From: KACC-23026 sp963829575
GTDB lineage: Bacteria > Bacillota > Bacilli > Bacillales > Sporolactobacillaceae
Assembly (NCBI GenBank): GCA_963829575.1
Contig: CAWHJF010000003.1
Location: 186,001-250,000 of the forward strand
Direction: 5' to 3'
Length of the DNA stretch: 64,000 nt
This document shows positions 8,012 through 17,385 of the stretch, piece by piece. The first letter of the stretch is position 1. Every line of letters begins with the position of its first letter. The position numbers were made by a program, and so were the translations under genes. The notes under the pieces are model-generated. The model made no database searches. It was given only the letters and a program-made list of their open reading frames with translations, and was not told the DNA's origin.

Positions 8012-8751
8012 TCTGCTTCACCACCATTATTTAAAACCAACGTGACGGAGATATTATCATTGCCACCCGCCTCATTGGCGTGACCAATCAAATCCTCAGC
8101 CTTCTCTGAAAGTGGTTTGGCTGACTCCAGAATTTTAATCATTTCCTGTTTGTTGACAAGATTAGATAAGCCGTCGGAACAAAGTAAGAGACCATCCGAC
8201 TCGCTCCACTCGATTTGAAATACATCAATTTTCGTTTCCTGATCAGTCCCTAACGCTCTAAGTAAAACATTTTTCCGAGGATGGTACGCCGCGTCTTCTT
8301 CAGAGAGTTGCCCGGCTTTCACGAGCTCATTAACGAGGGAATGGTCTTCTGTAATTTGTCTTAACTCCTCGCCATTAAAGAGATACCCCCGACTATCGCC
8401 AACGTTGGCAATGGTCAAACGGTTGGGTCGACAAAGGGCAGCAACCAATGTGGTACCCATTCCTTTACATTCTGGATGGGAATTAGCATGTTCAAAAATG
8501 CTAAGATTGGCCTCTCGGACGACCTCTTCTAACCACTTTTCATCCTCCAACTCATCCGCGCCTGGTTCATAATGGCTCCAAGCCTGTTCCAGACATTTGA
8601 CCGCCAAGCGACTGGCTTCTTCCCCTGCAAGATGGCCACCCATTCCATCTGCAATTATGGCGAGCACCACATCCTCTTTTAAGTACACTCCACCATTGTC
8701 CTCATTATGATCCCGCAGTTTTCCTTGGTCCGTTTTAAAATACACGTTCAT
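8008..8751 (-). CDS. prpC: PP2C-type protein phosphatase
   Basis: A 247-residue Mn-dependent phosphatase that reverses PrkC phosphorylation. PPM motifs are all present: RDHNEDN near the N-terminus, ADGMGGH, GDSRGYLF, CSDGLSNL and GGNDNISV, which supply the metal-binding Asp residues. The ATG at 8751 is preferred (AAGGAG 9 nt upstream) over the TTG two codons earlier. It overlaps prkC by 4 bp, giving a matched kinase/phosphatase pair. rlmN, which precedes prpC in B. subtilis, is absent. Confidence 0.96.
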   Translation of the reverse strand: MNVYFKTDQGKLRDHNEDNGGVYLKEDVVLAIIADGMGGHLAGEEASRLAVKCLEQAWSHYEPGADELEDEKWLEEVVREANLSIFEHANSHPECKGMGTTLVAALCRPNRLTIANVGDSRGYLFNGEELRQITEDHSLVNELVKAGQLSEEDAAYHPRKNVLLRALGTDQETKIDVFQIEWSESDGLLLCSDGLSNLVNKQEMIKILESAKPLSEKAEDLIGHANEAGGNDNISVTLVLNNGGEAD

Positions 8752-8854
8752 CTTCAAACACTCCTTATTGTCCCGCGTGATTCGAATTGCGGGTCTCCAA
8801 CCCCTTAATGGAAGCCTTCTATCTTTATAATGCTTTTTGCTCTGTTAAATTCAA

Positions 8855-8877
8855 CTGTTGATTTCCGCTCCAATCAA
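8855..8877. repeat. Dispersed short hairpin TTGATT-TCCGCTCC-AATCAA
   Basis: A 6-bp stem (8858-8863 with 8872-8877) closes an 8-nt loop TCCGCTCC. The same loop with a covarying stem occurs at 32655-32676, and the core ATTTCCGCTCC again at 38516. It lies in the rsmB-prpC gap. Confidence 0.55.
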
Positions 8878-8914
8878 AAACGGGCTAATAAATCAACACA
8901 TGCTTTAACCTAGC

Positions 8915-10273
8915 TTAATTTTTAACCAAGCACGCAATAAAGAAGCCGTCTGTGTCATGGTCTGAAGGTAAGATTTGAATCATGCCCTCTGACTTAAAAG
9001 ACGTTTCTCCATCCTTCGCTAAAAAAGAAAAGCGATCCACTAATGTTTGATCAAGTTGGTAGTCAGGATGCTGATCTAGGAATTGTAAGACTTGGTCCCG
9101 ATTTTCTTCCTGATCAATGGTACACGTGCTGTACACCAATTTTCCGCCAGGTTTAACTAACGCCGCACAATGGTCTAAAATCTCACGTTGAACCTTGGCA
9201 ATAGCCTTTATATCCTGTTCTTTCTTTGTATACTTAATCTCCGGTTTTCTTCGGATGACGCCGAATCCAGTACATGGCGCGTCAACAAGCACGCGATCAA
9301 AACTTTCGGCAGGAAAAGCCGATTGGGCAAGCCTCGCATCTAGTGCCTCGGTTCGGATCGACTTTAAACCAAGTCGATCCGCTTGTTGGTCGATTAATTT
9401 TGTTTTATGGGCGTGTAAGTCCAAGGCTATAATCTGGCCCTTATCTTCCATAAGTTCTGCCAAATGCGCCGTCTTTCCACCAGGGCCCGCACACGCATCT
9501 AAAACGATCAGATCAGGCGCCACATCGAGCGCGTGGGCAACCAGCATAGAGCTTTCGTCTTGTATGCTGACACGGCCTTCTTTAAAAACAGGTTGATCGA
9601 CCACCTTACCTTTTTCAATGAGTAGTGCTTCTGGCAGCCACTCGCTCTCATGGGCATGAATCCCCTCTTGTTCAAGCTCTGCAAGAACCGCTTCTTTTGT
9701 CGCTTTCAAAGGGTTAATACGGAGCGACACAGAAGCCGGTTCATTATTAGCTTTTAATATGGCTTCAGCCTCTTCTCGGCCAAACTGTTCAATCCAGCGT
9801 TTAACAAGCCATACGGGATGGCTATATTCGATTGACCATTTCTCTTCCTCAGGAAGCTCCGCAAAACTGGGTACACCTTTACGGATCACATTTCTTAAGA
9901 CACCATTAACAAATCCGGCAATCCCTTTATGCCCACGATATTTGGCAAGGTCGACCGCCTCACTTACAATCGCATGGCTTGGAATCCGATCAAGGAAAAC
10001 CATTTGATAGATGGAAAGGTAAAGAAGGTCGCGAACCCAATCTTCTAGTTTTTGATTTGGTTTTAAAAAACCTCGCAAATAAAAGTCGAGTGTTAATTCT
10101 CGTTGCAGAACCCCATAGACCAATTGGGTAAGAAGCGCCGCATCTCTTCCTTCCAAACGATGGCGATCAATACTTTGATTTAGGAGTAATGGACTGTATG
10201 CGTTTTGTTTATGTATTTTTTCTATAAGTTCGAGGGCAAGTCCTCGAACGGTTCGTTTAGTCTTGGGTTTCAC
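8915..10273 (-). CDS. rsmB: 16S rRNA m5C967 methyltransferase RsmB
   Basis: A 452-residue SAM-dependent enzyme. An N-terminal NusB-like RNA-binding domain (about 1-130) precedes a Rossmann methyltransferase with the SAM motif DACAGPGGKT (from 259), DAPCTG with C334, and STCT with catalytic C384. The GTG at 10273 fits best (AAAAGGGGA about 9 nt upstream); a farther GTG at 10303 would overlap fmt more. It overlaps the fmt 3' end by 17 bp, so the two are probably coupled. Confidence 0.95.
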   Translation of the reverse strand: MKPKTKRTVRGLALELIEKIHKQNAYSPLLLNQSIDRHRLEGRDAALLTQLVYGVLQRELTLDFYLRGFLKPNQKLEDWVRDLLYLSIYQMVFLDRIPSHAIVSEAVDLAKYRGHKGIAGFVNGVLRNVIRKGVPSFAELPEEEKWSIEYSHPVWLVKRWIEQFGREEAEAILKANNEPASVSLRINPLKATKEAVLAELEQEGIHAHESEWLPEALLIEKGKVVDQPVFKEGRVSIQDESSMLVAHALDVAPDLIVLDACAGPGGKTAHLAELMEDKGQIIALDLHAHKTKLIDQQADRLGLKSIRTEALDARLAQSAFPAESFDRVLVDAPCTGFGVIRRKPEIKYTKKEQDIKAIAKVQREILDHCAALVKPGGKLVYSTCTIDQEENRDQVLQFLDQHPDYQLDQTLVDRFSFLAKDGETSFKSEGMIQILPSDHDTDGFFIACLVKN

Positions 10274-11201
10274 CAAAGCGGTCCCCTTTTTGTAGATCAG
10301 CACCGAGCAAATACGCTTTTGCCGTCATCCGTTTTTTTCCTGAAGGTTGAAGTTCAAGGATTTTGATTGAGGTGGAATTCCCGCATTGAACAACAATCCC
10401 ATCCTCTTCTAATTCAATGACCGTTCCAGGAACAGCCTCAGTTGTTGGTTGGTTCGAAACAGCCTTCCAAATTTTTGTCACCACGCCATTTAAAGTGGTA
10501 AAGGCAACAGGGAATGGGTTTAACCCTCTCACAAAATCGACGACACGTTCGGCCGGCCACTCCCAATTAATGATCTCGTCCTTACGCTGAATGGTCGGCG
10601 CAAAGGTGACTTTTGCAGGGTCTTGAGGTCTCGGATTCAGTTTCCCATTGATCAATTTCGGAAGCGTCTCAGATAGCAAGTCGGCTCCCGCTTGACTGAG
10701 TTGATCATGCATCGTGCCAACCGTATCCTCTGGTCCAATTGGAACCGTGACCTGTGTGAGCATATCCCCAGCGTCCAATGCTTTCACCATATACATAATC
10801 GTAATGCCCGTTTCTTTTTTTCCATCAACAATCGCGTGATGAATCGGGGCTCCACCCCGATATTCTGGTAGGAGCGAAGCATGCACATTAATGCACCCAA
10901 GCCTTGGCCCCTCAAGCAATGATTCTGGTAAGATCTGTCCATAGGCACACGTCACGATTAAGTCGGGCTCATAAGCCAAAATGGCATCGACCGCTTCCTG
11001 TTGCCGCACCTTTTCTGGCTGGAAGACCGGAACACCATGTGTTTCGGCACAGCTCTTAATTGGCGGGGGTGTTAAGACCTTTTTTCGGCCTTTAGGTCTG
11101 TCGGGCTGTGTCACGACAAGCTTGACGTCATACCCATCTTTAAATAATTGTTCTAAGACTGGCACAGCAAAATCGGGTGTTCCCATAAAAATAACGTTCA
11201 T
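10257..11201 (-). CDS. fmt: Methionyl-tRNA formyltransferase
   Basis: A 314-residue enzyme that formylates initiator Met-tRNA using 10-formyl-THF. The N-terminal hydrolase fold carries N105, H107 and the SLLPEYRGGAPIH signature (109-121), with the catalytic Asp in LDAGD (142-146). A C-terminal OB-like tRNA-binding domain follows. It sits 13 bp after priA. In B. subtilis a def gene separates priA from fmt; here there is none. Confidence 0.97.
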   Translation of the reverse strand: MNVIFMGTPDFAVPVLEQLFKDGYDVKLVVTQPDRPKGRKKVLTPPPIKSCAETHGVPVFQPEKVRQQEAVDAILAYEPDLIVTCAYGQILPESLLEGPRLGCINVHASLLPEYRGGAPIHHAIVDGKKETGITIMYMVKALDAGDMLTQVTVPIGPEDTVGTMHDQLSQAGADLLSETLPKLINGKLNPRPQDPAKVTFAPTIQRKDEIINWEWPAERVVDFVRGLNPFPVAFTTLNGVVTKIWKAVSNQPTTEAVPGTVIELEEDGIVVQCGNSTSIKILELQPSGKKRMTAKAYLLGADLQKGDRFGETQD

Positions 11202-11214
11202 CTCATCATCCTTT

Positions 11215-13623
11215 TCACATAATAGAATAAGGATTTACATCAATTGTAATCATTAATCCTTCTTTTATATAAGCACTCTGATAGTGATCCATCATGGCTT
11301 TTAACGCATTCATCAGTTGCGGTTCGCGTTTATATTTTATCATGCACTGACATCGATATCTATCTTTTATACGTGCAATGGGCGGTGCAACAGGTCCTAA
11401 GATCACTGCTTCCTTTGAAAGTCGTTGACTAATATATTCTGAGATTTTCTGCGTCGTCTCCTGAGCCTTCGCATATGACTCGTGAGAAACGGTGACGAGC
11501 GTTAAGTAATAAAAGGGTGGATAATTATGGCTGTGTCGAAACCCCATCTCTTGTTGATAAAAATGGGTATAATCATGTTCGGCAGCAAGCGTAATGGAGT
11601 AGTGCACTGGATCATAACTTTGAATCACGACTTCACCAGGGAGTTCATGGCGCCCGGCTCGGCCGCCCACCTGTGTGAGTAATTGAAAGGTTTTTTCAGC
11701 CGAACGAAAATCCGGAATATTTAGCATTGTATCTGCAGCAAGCACGCCGACGAGCGTCACTTTTGGAAAATCCAATCCTTTTGCGATCATTTGAGTGCCA
11801 AGTAAAATATCGGCCTCCCCTTTTCCAAAAGCAGACAACAGTTTTTCATGAGCCCCTTTTCGCCGTGTTGTGTCCACATCCATTCGAATCACACGAGCCG
11901 TTGGTAAGGTTTTAGTCAAGGTCTCTTCAACTTTTTGCGTACCTGAACCAAAAAAGCGGATGTGTTCACTTTGACACTCTGGACACACGTTTGGTGCCCG
12001 TTCCGTATAGTCACAGTAATGACATTTCACCTTTTGCTCGCGTTGGTGAAACGTCAAAGAGATGTCACAGTGAGGGCACTTAACCACATACCCACAGTCT
12101 CGACACAAGATAAAGGTTGAATACCCCCGTCGATTAAGTAATAGTACACTTTGCTCCCCGCGCTCCAGACGTTCCTCTAAGCTTTGCATAAGTGGCCGCG
12201 AGAACATCGAACGATTTCCCGCGCGTAGTTCTTCCCGCATGTCGACGATTTGAACGGGTGGCATCGCTTGTTGATTGACGCGCCCTTTTAATGTAATTAG
12301 ATGGTAGACCCCTTTTTGAGCGCGGGCATAGGATTCAAGCGAAGGCGTGGCGCTCCCCAAAATGATCGGACAGTTGTGAAACTGACCGCGATAACTGGCG
12401 ACGTCCTTCGCATGGTAGCGCGGATTTTCCTCCTGCTTATAACTTGTTTCATGTTCTTCATCAATAATGATGACACCAAGATTAGAAAAAGGGGCAAAAA
12501 TGGCGGAACGGGCGCCGACCACGACATGGACTTCTCCACGACGAATTTTCCGCCATTCATCAAACTTTTCACCTTGGCTAAGCCCGCTGTGTAAAACGGC
12601 GACGTCAGAGCCAAAGCGGCCCTTAAACCGATCCACCATTTGCGGTGTTAAGGCAATCTCGGGGACCAGCACAATGGCTTGCTTTCCTTTTTTTAAAACC
12701 TCCTGAATAGTCTGTAAGTAGATTTCCGTTTTTCCGCTCCCTGTCACGCCATGGCAGAGATGAACTCGCGACCGTTCGGCCAAGACATCCTCTAAGATCG
12801 GACCAATCGCTTGAGTTTGCTCTTCTGTTAATACCAAGGGTTCCGTTCGCTCTATAGCTTTCTGATACGGATTTCGGAGCACATCCACTTCTTCTTCTTG
12901 TAGGGCGCCTTTCTCGATCAACGCTTTGAGCGTTTGCCGGGTGACGGAAAGCGTCTTTTCAAGCTCCGCTAATCGGATCGCTTTCCCTTCCGGAACGTTT
13001 AGAAAAAACTCTAACACATCTTTTTGCTTATGAGATCGCCCATCTAATGTTTCCAATATCTTCTTTAGATTTGGGGTGGACTTAATCAATTTTGCGGTTT
13101 TGAACGTCCGCTTATCTTTGACATGTTGTTCCTCCACCAAAGTACCTGCTTTGAGCGCTTTTCTTATAGTAGGTAATCGTTTTGGATAGGCTTTTTGAAG
13201 GGCCTCCCAATCCCACTCTTCTTTTTCTGAAAAAGGGTGGCGAAGCTCTGGCCAGTCTTCAAGAGTTTGGCCGTCCGATACTTTAATCGTTTTCGAATAG
13301 GCTGCCTTCATCATGGCTGGGAGAATGGCTTGGAACGCTTGAACTTTATAACAGAGTGTCCGCTCCGCTAACCAGTTACCGAGCTCCAAAAACTCATTCC
13401 CCAAAACCGGTTCCTCATCTATGATCGATAAAATGGAGCGCAGCTTGGCAAACTCAGAAGTGGTTTTAAAACTCGTCACAAAGCCGATGAGTTTACGAGG
13501 GCCAAACGGCACGACGACACGCATGCCGACTTCTATAAAATCCGTCCATTGCTCGGGAACCTGATAATCAAAGGGCTTGTCCGTTTGATTCGTCGCGACA
13601 TCCACAATGACTTCCGCAATCAT
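11215..13623 (-). CDS. priA: Primosomal replication restart helicase PriA
   Basis: An 802-residue superfamily 2 helicase that reloads the replisome at stalled forks. An N-terminal 3'-DNA-binding domain is followed by a winged helix, then Walker A GVTGSGKT and a DEEH box. Two zinc sites are formed by eight Cys (CRDCGYVVKCPHC, KCHYC, CPEC) inserted in the helicase, and the C-terminal domain is intact. The start overlaps the coaBC stop by 4 bp (ATGA). Length is typical of Bacillales. Confidence 0.97.
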   Translation of the reverse strand: MIAEVIVDVATNQTDKPFDYQVPEQWTDFIEVGMRVVVPFGPRKLIGFVTSFKTTSEFAKLRSILSIIDEEPVLGNEFLELGNWLAERTLCYKVQAFQAILPAMMKAAYSKTIKVSDGQTLEDWPELRHPFSEKEEWDWEALQKAYPKRLPTIRKALKAGTLVEEQHVKDKRTFKTAKLIKSTPNLKKILETLDGRSHKQKDVLEFFLNVPEGKAIRLAELEKTLSVTRQTLKALIEKGALQEEEVDVLRNPYQKAIERTEPLVLTEEQTQAIGPILEDVLAERSRVHLCHGVTGSGKTEIYLQTIQEVLKKGKQAIVLVPEIALTPQMVDRFKGRFGSDVAVLHSGLSQGEKFDEWRKIRRGEVHVVVGARSAIFAPFSNLGVIIIDEEHETSYKQEENPRYHAKDVASYRGQFHNCPIILGSATPSLESYARAQKGVYHLITLKGRVNQQAMPPVQIVDMREELRAGNRSMFSRPLMQSLEERLERGEQSVLLLNRRGYSTFILCRDCGYVVKCPHCDISLTFHQREQKVKCHYCDYTERAPNVCPECQSEHIRFFGSGTQKVEETLTKTLPTARVIRMDVDTTRRKGAHEKLLSAFGKGEADILLGTQMIAKGLDFPKVTLVGVLAADTMLNIPDFRSAEKTFQLLTQVGGRAGRHELPGEVVIQSYDPVHYSITLAAEHDYTHFYQQEMGFRHSHNYPPFYYLTLVTVSHESYAKAQETTQKISEYISQRLSKEAVILGPVAPPIARIKDRYRCQCMIKYKREPQLMNALKAMMDHYQSAYIKEGLMITIDVNPYSIM

Positions 13624-14840
13624 TCGGAATCCCTCTTGGTAAACAGCTCAGATAAGGCTTCACACATTTCTAAAGCGACTTCTTCCTTCGTTCGCATGGA
13701 TACTTTTTGCGATTGACCGTTTCGAAAGAGCATCGTGACTTCATTAAAATTGGAATGAAATCCAATGCTTTTCTGGCTGACATCATTCGCCACCACTACG
13801 TCCAAATTCTTTTTGGCGAGTTTGGCTTTAGCATGTGCTTCAACATGCTCGGTTTCAGCAGCAAAGCCAATTAGAATCTGGTGTTTCTTTCGTTCACCAA
13901 GCGATTTTAAAATATCTGGATTTTGCACTAATTCAAGTTTGACAAGATCATCGTTATGCGATTTTTTGAATTTTTGATCGTACACTTCTTTTGGCCGATA
14001 ATCCGCGACAGCTGCTGATTTAATGACTGCGTCACAGCGGTCGAAGCGCTCATGAACAGCATTATACATCTCCTCAGTCGTGATGACGGGCACAAATTCA
14101 TCCACATTAGGCATTGAAAGCTCCGTCGGACCCGCTACCAACGTCACATGAGCGCCTAGGCGTTTGGCAACCTTAGCGATCGCATAGCCCATTTTTCCGG
14201 ATGAAAAATTGGTGATATAACGAACCGGGTCAATGAGCTCTCGCGTTGGGCCGGCTGTAATTAAAAGACGTTTGCCTTCTAGGATTTGAGGCTGATTGTA
14301 GGTTGAGAAAAAGATTTCAATCGAATCAAAAAGGTCTTCTGGCTCCGGAAGTCGACCTTTTCCAACCCATCCACATGCGAGCCGCCCCTCACCAGGTTCA
14401 AAGACATCATAGTCATACGATTTAAGTGTCGCGATGTTCTTTTTCACGGCTGGATGATCAAACATATTCACATTCATAGCCGGGGCTACCCAAACAGGGG
14501 CTTTTGAGGCAAGAATCGTCGTTGAAATCATATCGTCCGCGTGACCGTTCGCAAGTTTCGCAATCATATTTGCAGTTGCTGGGGCGACCAAAATCAAATC
14601 CGCTCGGTCGGCAAGATCGATATGGGCAATTTGATGTGGGACTTTTTCTGTAAAAGTATCATCATGAACAGGATTGCGAGAGAGCGCCTGAAAGGTCTGG
14701 ACACCGACAAATTCTTTGGCAGAAGCCGTCATCAAGACGTGGACGGATGCCCCAGCTTTTGCCAATTTACTTGTAAGGGCAGCGGCTTTGAACGCGGCAA
14801 TTCCCCCGGCAACCGCAAGCAGAATGGTTTTTCCTCTCAT
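13620..14840 (-). CDS. coaBC: Bifunctional phosphopantothenoylcysteine synthetase/decarboxylase
   Basis: A 406-residue two-domain enzyme of coenzyme A synthesis. The N-terminal FMN decarboxylase (about 1-175) has the catalytic His in HIDLADRAD, the APATANMIAKLANGHADD FMN motif and the PAMNVNM substrate clamp. The C-terminal CTP-dependent synthetase begins near LLITAGPTRELIDPVRYI and includes NFSSGKMG. ATG 14840 is chosen because AAAGGAG lies upstream and the GTG at 14867 overlaps that site. It is coupled to priA. Confidence 0.96.
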   Translation of the reverse strand: MRGKTILLAVAGGIAAFKAAALTSKLAKAGASVHVLMTASAKEFVGVQTFQALSRNPVHDDTFTEKVPHQIAHIDLADRADLILVAPATANMIAKLANGHADDMISTTILASKAPVWVAPAMNVNMFDHPAVKKNIATLKSYDYDVFEPGEGRLACGWVGKGRLPEPEDLFDSIEIFFSTYNQPQILEGKRLLITAGPTRELIDPVRYITNFSSGKMGYAIAKVAKRLGAHVTLVAGPTELSMPNVDEFVPVITTEEMYNAVHERFDRCDAVIKSAAVADYRPKEVYDQKFKKSHNDDLVKLELVQNPDILKSLGERKKHQILIGFAAETEHVEAHAKAKLAKKNLDVVVANDVSQKSIGFHSNFNEVTMLFRNGQSQKVSMRTKEEVALEMCEALSELFTKRDSE

Positions 14841-15129
14841 GAATGTGAACACTCCTTTTCTAAGCACTCTTTATTTCTTTGTCAATTAATTAAGCTTTGC
14901 GAAAATAGGCTCGCTTTCCGCGGGCAATCGCAGGACTAAGGAAAGCTTCTGAGCGTAATTTTCGCAGAATGTCTCGATTTTTCGAGTCGCGCCATTTTCG
15001 CTATTTAACATAGACATTTTTAAGAAAAAACTTTATTTAACCGTCGTCAAGACCGCCCTATTACAGATAAAGCAACAACCCCAATCGGTTGTTGCTTTAT
15101 CTTGCTATTTATTTTTTATAAAGGCTTTC
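14841..15129. other. coaBC-rpoZ intergenic region: hairpins and a dispersed repeat fragment
   Basis: No gene is seen. It holds CTCGCTTTCCGCGGGC (14909-14924), which recurs at 41797-41812, and a perfect 16-bp inverted repeat AGATAAAGCAACAACC / GGTTGTTGCTTTATCT (15065-15102). The inverted repeat may end rpoZ transcription, although its T-tract is short. Confidence 0.6.
15065..15102 (-). terminator. Terminator-like hairpin after rpoZ
   Basis: A perfect 16-bp stem with a 6-nt loop, 28 bp after the rpoZ stop. A/T pairs at the base give a mild U-rich exit on the minus strand. Confidence 0.6.
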
Positions 15130-15330
15130 TTACTCCACACGCTTAAGCTTAATGGCATCGTCAAGAATTTCTTCTAGCGCTTTTCCTACGGGTTTGACGG
15201 AATCGGGTCTTGGGATCAAGACGTCCCCTTTTTGTTGGATTTCACGAGCACGTTTAGAAGATAATGTGACAAGCGTGTATTTTGAATTGATTTTATCAAG
15301 TAAAGAATCAATTGATGGATAGAGCATCAT
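15130..15330 (-). CDS. rpoZ: RNA polymerase omega subunit
   Basis: A 66-residue protein reading MLYPSIDSLLDKINSKYTLV from its second ATG, with SSKRAREIQ as the conserved helix. It supports folding and assembly of beta-prime. Two adjacent ATGs follow GGAGG; either may be used. It begins 2 bp after the gmk stop and matches the gmk-rpoZ-coaBC order of Bacillales. Confidence 0.95.
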   Translation of the reverse strand: MMLYPSIDSLLDKINSKYTLVTLSSKRAREIQQKGDVLIPRPDSVKPVGKALEEILDDAIKLKRVE

Positions 15331-15332
15331 GG

Positions 15333-15950
15333 TTAATCAACCTCCGTTAACTGTTTGTACTTTTCAATCACGCGTTCTCGCTTACAGTGCTCAGCGATCA
15401 CAATGGCTTCGATCCGATCACAGGCTAAGTGAACCTGATCGTTTTCAACCACATAATCATACTGCGTCATCATTTCGATTTCTTCTTTTGCGATCGATAA
15501 TCGAGTCGCAATCGAATCCGGTGTTTCTGTTCCTCTGCCTTCAATCCGATTTTTTAATTCACTTAAGGAAGGTGGTGCAAGAAAAATAAACAGACCTTCA
15601 GGGAAGTTTTGTTTGACTTGCATAGCCCCTTGAACTTCGATTTCAAGGATGACATCTTGCCCGGACTCCAATGTCTCTTGAACATGCTGAAGCGGTGTTC
15701 CGTAAAAATTCCCGGCATATTCCGCCCATTCCAAGAGTTCGTTTTGTTCAATCATTGTTCGAAAGGCATCTTTCGTTTTAAAAAAATACTCAACGCCGTT
15801 TTGTTCACCATTTCGTGGAGACCGAGTTGTCACAGAAATCGAATAATCAAGCGTTGTTTCACGTTCTCTTAAAGCTTTGCAAACCGTCCCTTTTCCGACT
15901 CCAGAAGGACCAGAAAGCACGAGCAAAAGGCCTTTTTCTTTATAACTCAT
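15333..15950 (-). CDS. gmk: Guanylate kinase
   Basis: A 205-residue P-loop kinase that converts GMP to GDP with ATP. Walker A SGPSGVGKGT begins at residue 13, and the GMP-binding region SVTTRSPRNGEQNGVEYFF follows. GGAGGG precedes the ATG. In Bacillales the enzyme is a target of (p)ppGpp; the sequence does not show regulation directly. Confidence 0.97.
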   Translation of the reverse strand: MSYKEKGLLLVLSGPSGVGKGTVCKALRERETTLDYSISVTTRSPRNGEQNGVEYFFKTKDAFRTMIEQNELLEWAEYAGNFYGTPLQHVQETLESGQDVILEIEVQGAMQVKQNFPEGLFIFLAPPSLSELKNRIEGRGTETPDSIATRLSIAKEEIEMMTQYDYVVENDQVHLACDRIEAIVIAEHCKRERVIEKYKQLTEVD

Positions 15951-15989
15951 TCAAGCATTCCCTCCAAGTTACCGCCATAAACCTTATGA

Positions 15990-16250
15990 TCAATTATCCT
16001 CAGAATCGTCGTCCTGTTGAATCAGACGACCCGAAACCGTTTCAGGCTGTACAGACGAAAGAATCACATGATCACTGTCCATCACGATCACGGCTCGAGT
16101 GCGTCGTCCATATGTAGCATCAATTAGTTTATTTTGATCTCTGGCTATTTTTATTAAACGTTTGATGGGTTGGGATTCAGGACTGACAATCGAGATGATC
16201 CGATTTGCCGAAGCAATGTTTCCAAACCCAATATTTATCAGCTTAACCAT
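15990..16250 (-). CDS. remA: RemA-like DNA-binding regulator (DUF370)
   Basis: An 86-residue protein very close to B. subtilis RemA: MVKLINIGFGNIASANRIIS and RRTRAVIVMDSDHVILSSVQ. RemA binds DNA as a ring-like oligomer and activates biofilm matrix and osmoprotection genes in B. subtilis. Residues after about 75 are acidic and unconserved. It lies between yloC and gmk as in B. subtilis. Its targets in this organism are unknown. Confidence 0.93.
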   Translation of the reverse strand: MVKLINIGFGNIASANRIISIVSPESQPIKRLIKIARDQNKLIDATYGRRTRAVIVMDSDHVILSSVQPETVSGRLIQQDDDSEDN

Positions 16251-16292
16251 ACCAATTCCCCTTTATTAAGCGCAACTACTACTTTCTCAATT

Positions 16293-17180
16293 TTACTCTA
16301 TATTTTGAACTTGTTCACGTATTTTCTCAACTTCACTTTTTAAATGGACCACTTCTTGAGTAATGGTCACATCTGGACTTTTCGATCCCATTGTATTAAT
16401 TTCTCGATTCATCTCCTGAATTAAGAAATCTAATGGACGCCCAATCGGTCCCGTTTGATCGAGAAGGGATAAAAATTGCGCAAGATGACTTTCAAGTCTC
16501 GCCATTTCCTCTGTTATATCTGTCTTTTCAGCAAAAATAGCGACTTCATTAATTAAGCGTGCTTCATCTAAATCCGCTTGATTGGCTAACAGCTCGCGAA
16601 TGCGTTCTTCAAGGCGTGTTTGATAATTTTCTACAAGTTGCGGTGACACGCTTTCAATTTTTGTAAGTCCTTGCTTAATCAAAGCAATGCGTTTCACAAT
16701 TTCTTGTTTGAGAAATTGCCCCTCTTTTTGGCGCATGGCTATGAGTTGATCGAGAGCCTCACCGACCGCTCTCTGAATCGGTCGTTCGAATTCCGTTGCA
16801 TCAAGCGGAATCTCTTCCGTATGAAAGAGATTAGGCATAAGCAACCAATCTCTTTCGTTTAGAGGATTGCCCGCCTTCTCTCCTAACTTTTCTGTCAGTT
16901 GGGCCATCGCCTGTTGATATTGGTCAAAGACCGCCCAATTGATGGTCACCGCTTGTTTGGAAGGCGTCGTCCCTTTAAGCGTCAAATAACCGGTCACTTT
17001 TCCTCGGTTTAATTGGCTTTGAATTTGGCGCTTAATTCCTTCTTCAAGAAACAACCATTCATTTGGAAGGTGCAGGGTGAGGTCTAAATAACGATGGTTC
17101 ACCGACTTAAACTCCACAGTCAACGCCTGCCCACCGATTTGACAGGTTGCCCGACCATAGCCTGTCATACTTGATAACAT
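16293..17180 (-). CDS. yloC: YicC/YloC family endoribonuclease
   Basis: A 295-residue protein with the YicC N-terminal signature MLSSMTGYGRA and EFKSVNHRYLDLTLHLP, and the DUF1732 C-terminus with RPLDFLIQEMNREINTMGSKS. The E. coli homologue is an endoribonuclease acting on sRNA; the role in Bacillales is less settled. It heads the minus-strand run yloC-remA-gmk-rpoZ-coaBC-priA. Confidence 0.92.
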   Translation of the reverse strand: MLSSMTGYGRATCQIGGQALTVEFKSVNHRYLDLTLHLPNEWLFLEEGIKRQIQSQLNRGKVTGYLTLKGTTPSKQAVTINWAVFDQYQQAMAQLTEKLGEKAGNPLNERDWLLMPNLFHTEEIPLDATEFERPIQRAVGEALDQLIAMRQKEGQFLKQEIVKRIALIKQGLTKIESVSPQLVENYQTRLEERIRELLANQADLDEARLINEVAIFAEKTDITEEMARLESHLAQFLSLLDQTGPIGRPLDFLIQEMNREINTMGSKSPDVTITQEVVHLKSEVEKIREQVQNIE

Positions 17181-17351
17181 TCTATCACATCCTGCTTAGT
17201 TTCTGGCACATTTTAATTCAACTTCTTTCATTATACTCTTTTCAGGACCTATTTTAAAAGGCAGAACCGCATTTCTCTTCTTTCGTTCATAAAAACCGAC
17301 AGATCTGTAGGGTTTAAAGGGGCTCTGGAGGAGGCAAGCCCTGTTCCCTTG

Positions 17352-17360
17352 TGCTATAAT
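17352..17360 (+). promoter_or_regulatory. Extended -10 promoter of rqcH
   Basis: TGCTATAAT combines a TGn extension with a perfect TATAAT (17355-17360), 26 bp before the rqcH start. No good -35 is seen, as is common for extended -10 promoters. Confidence 0.55.
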
Positions 17361-17385
17361 TACTTGCAGAAAGAGAGGGATGCTC

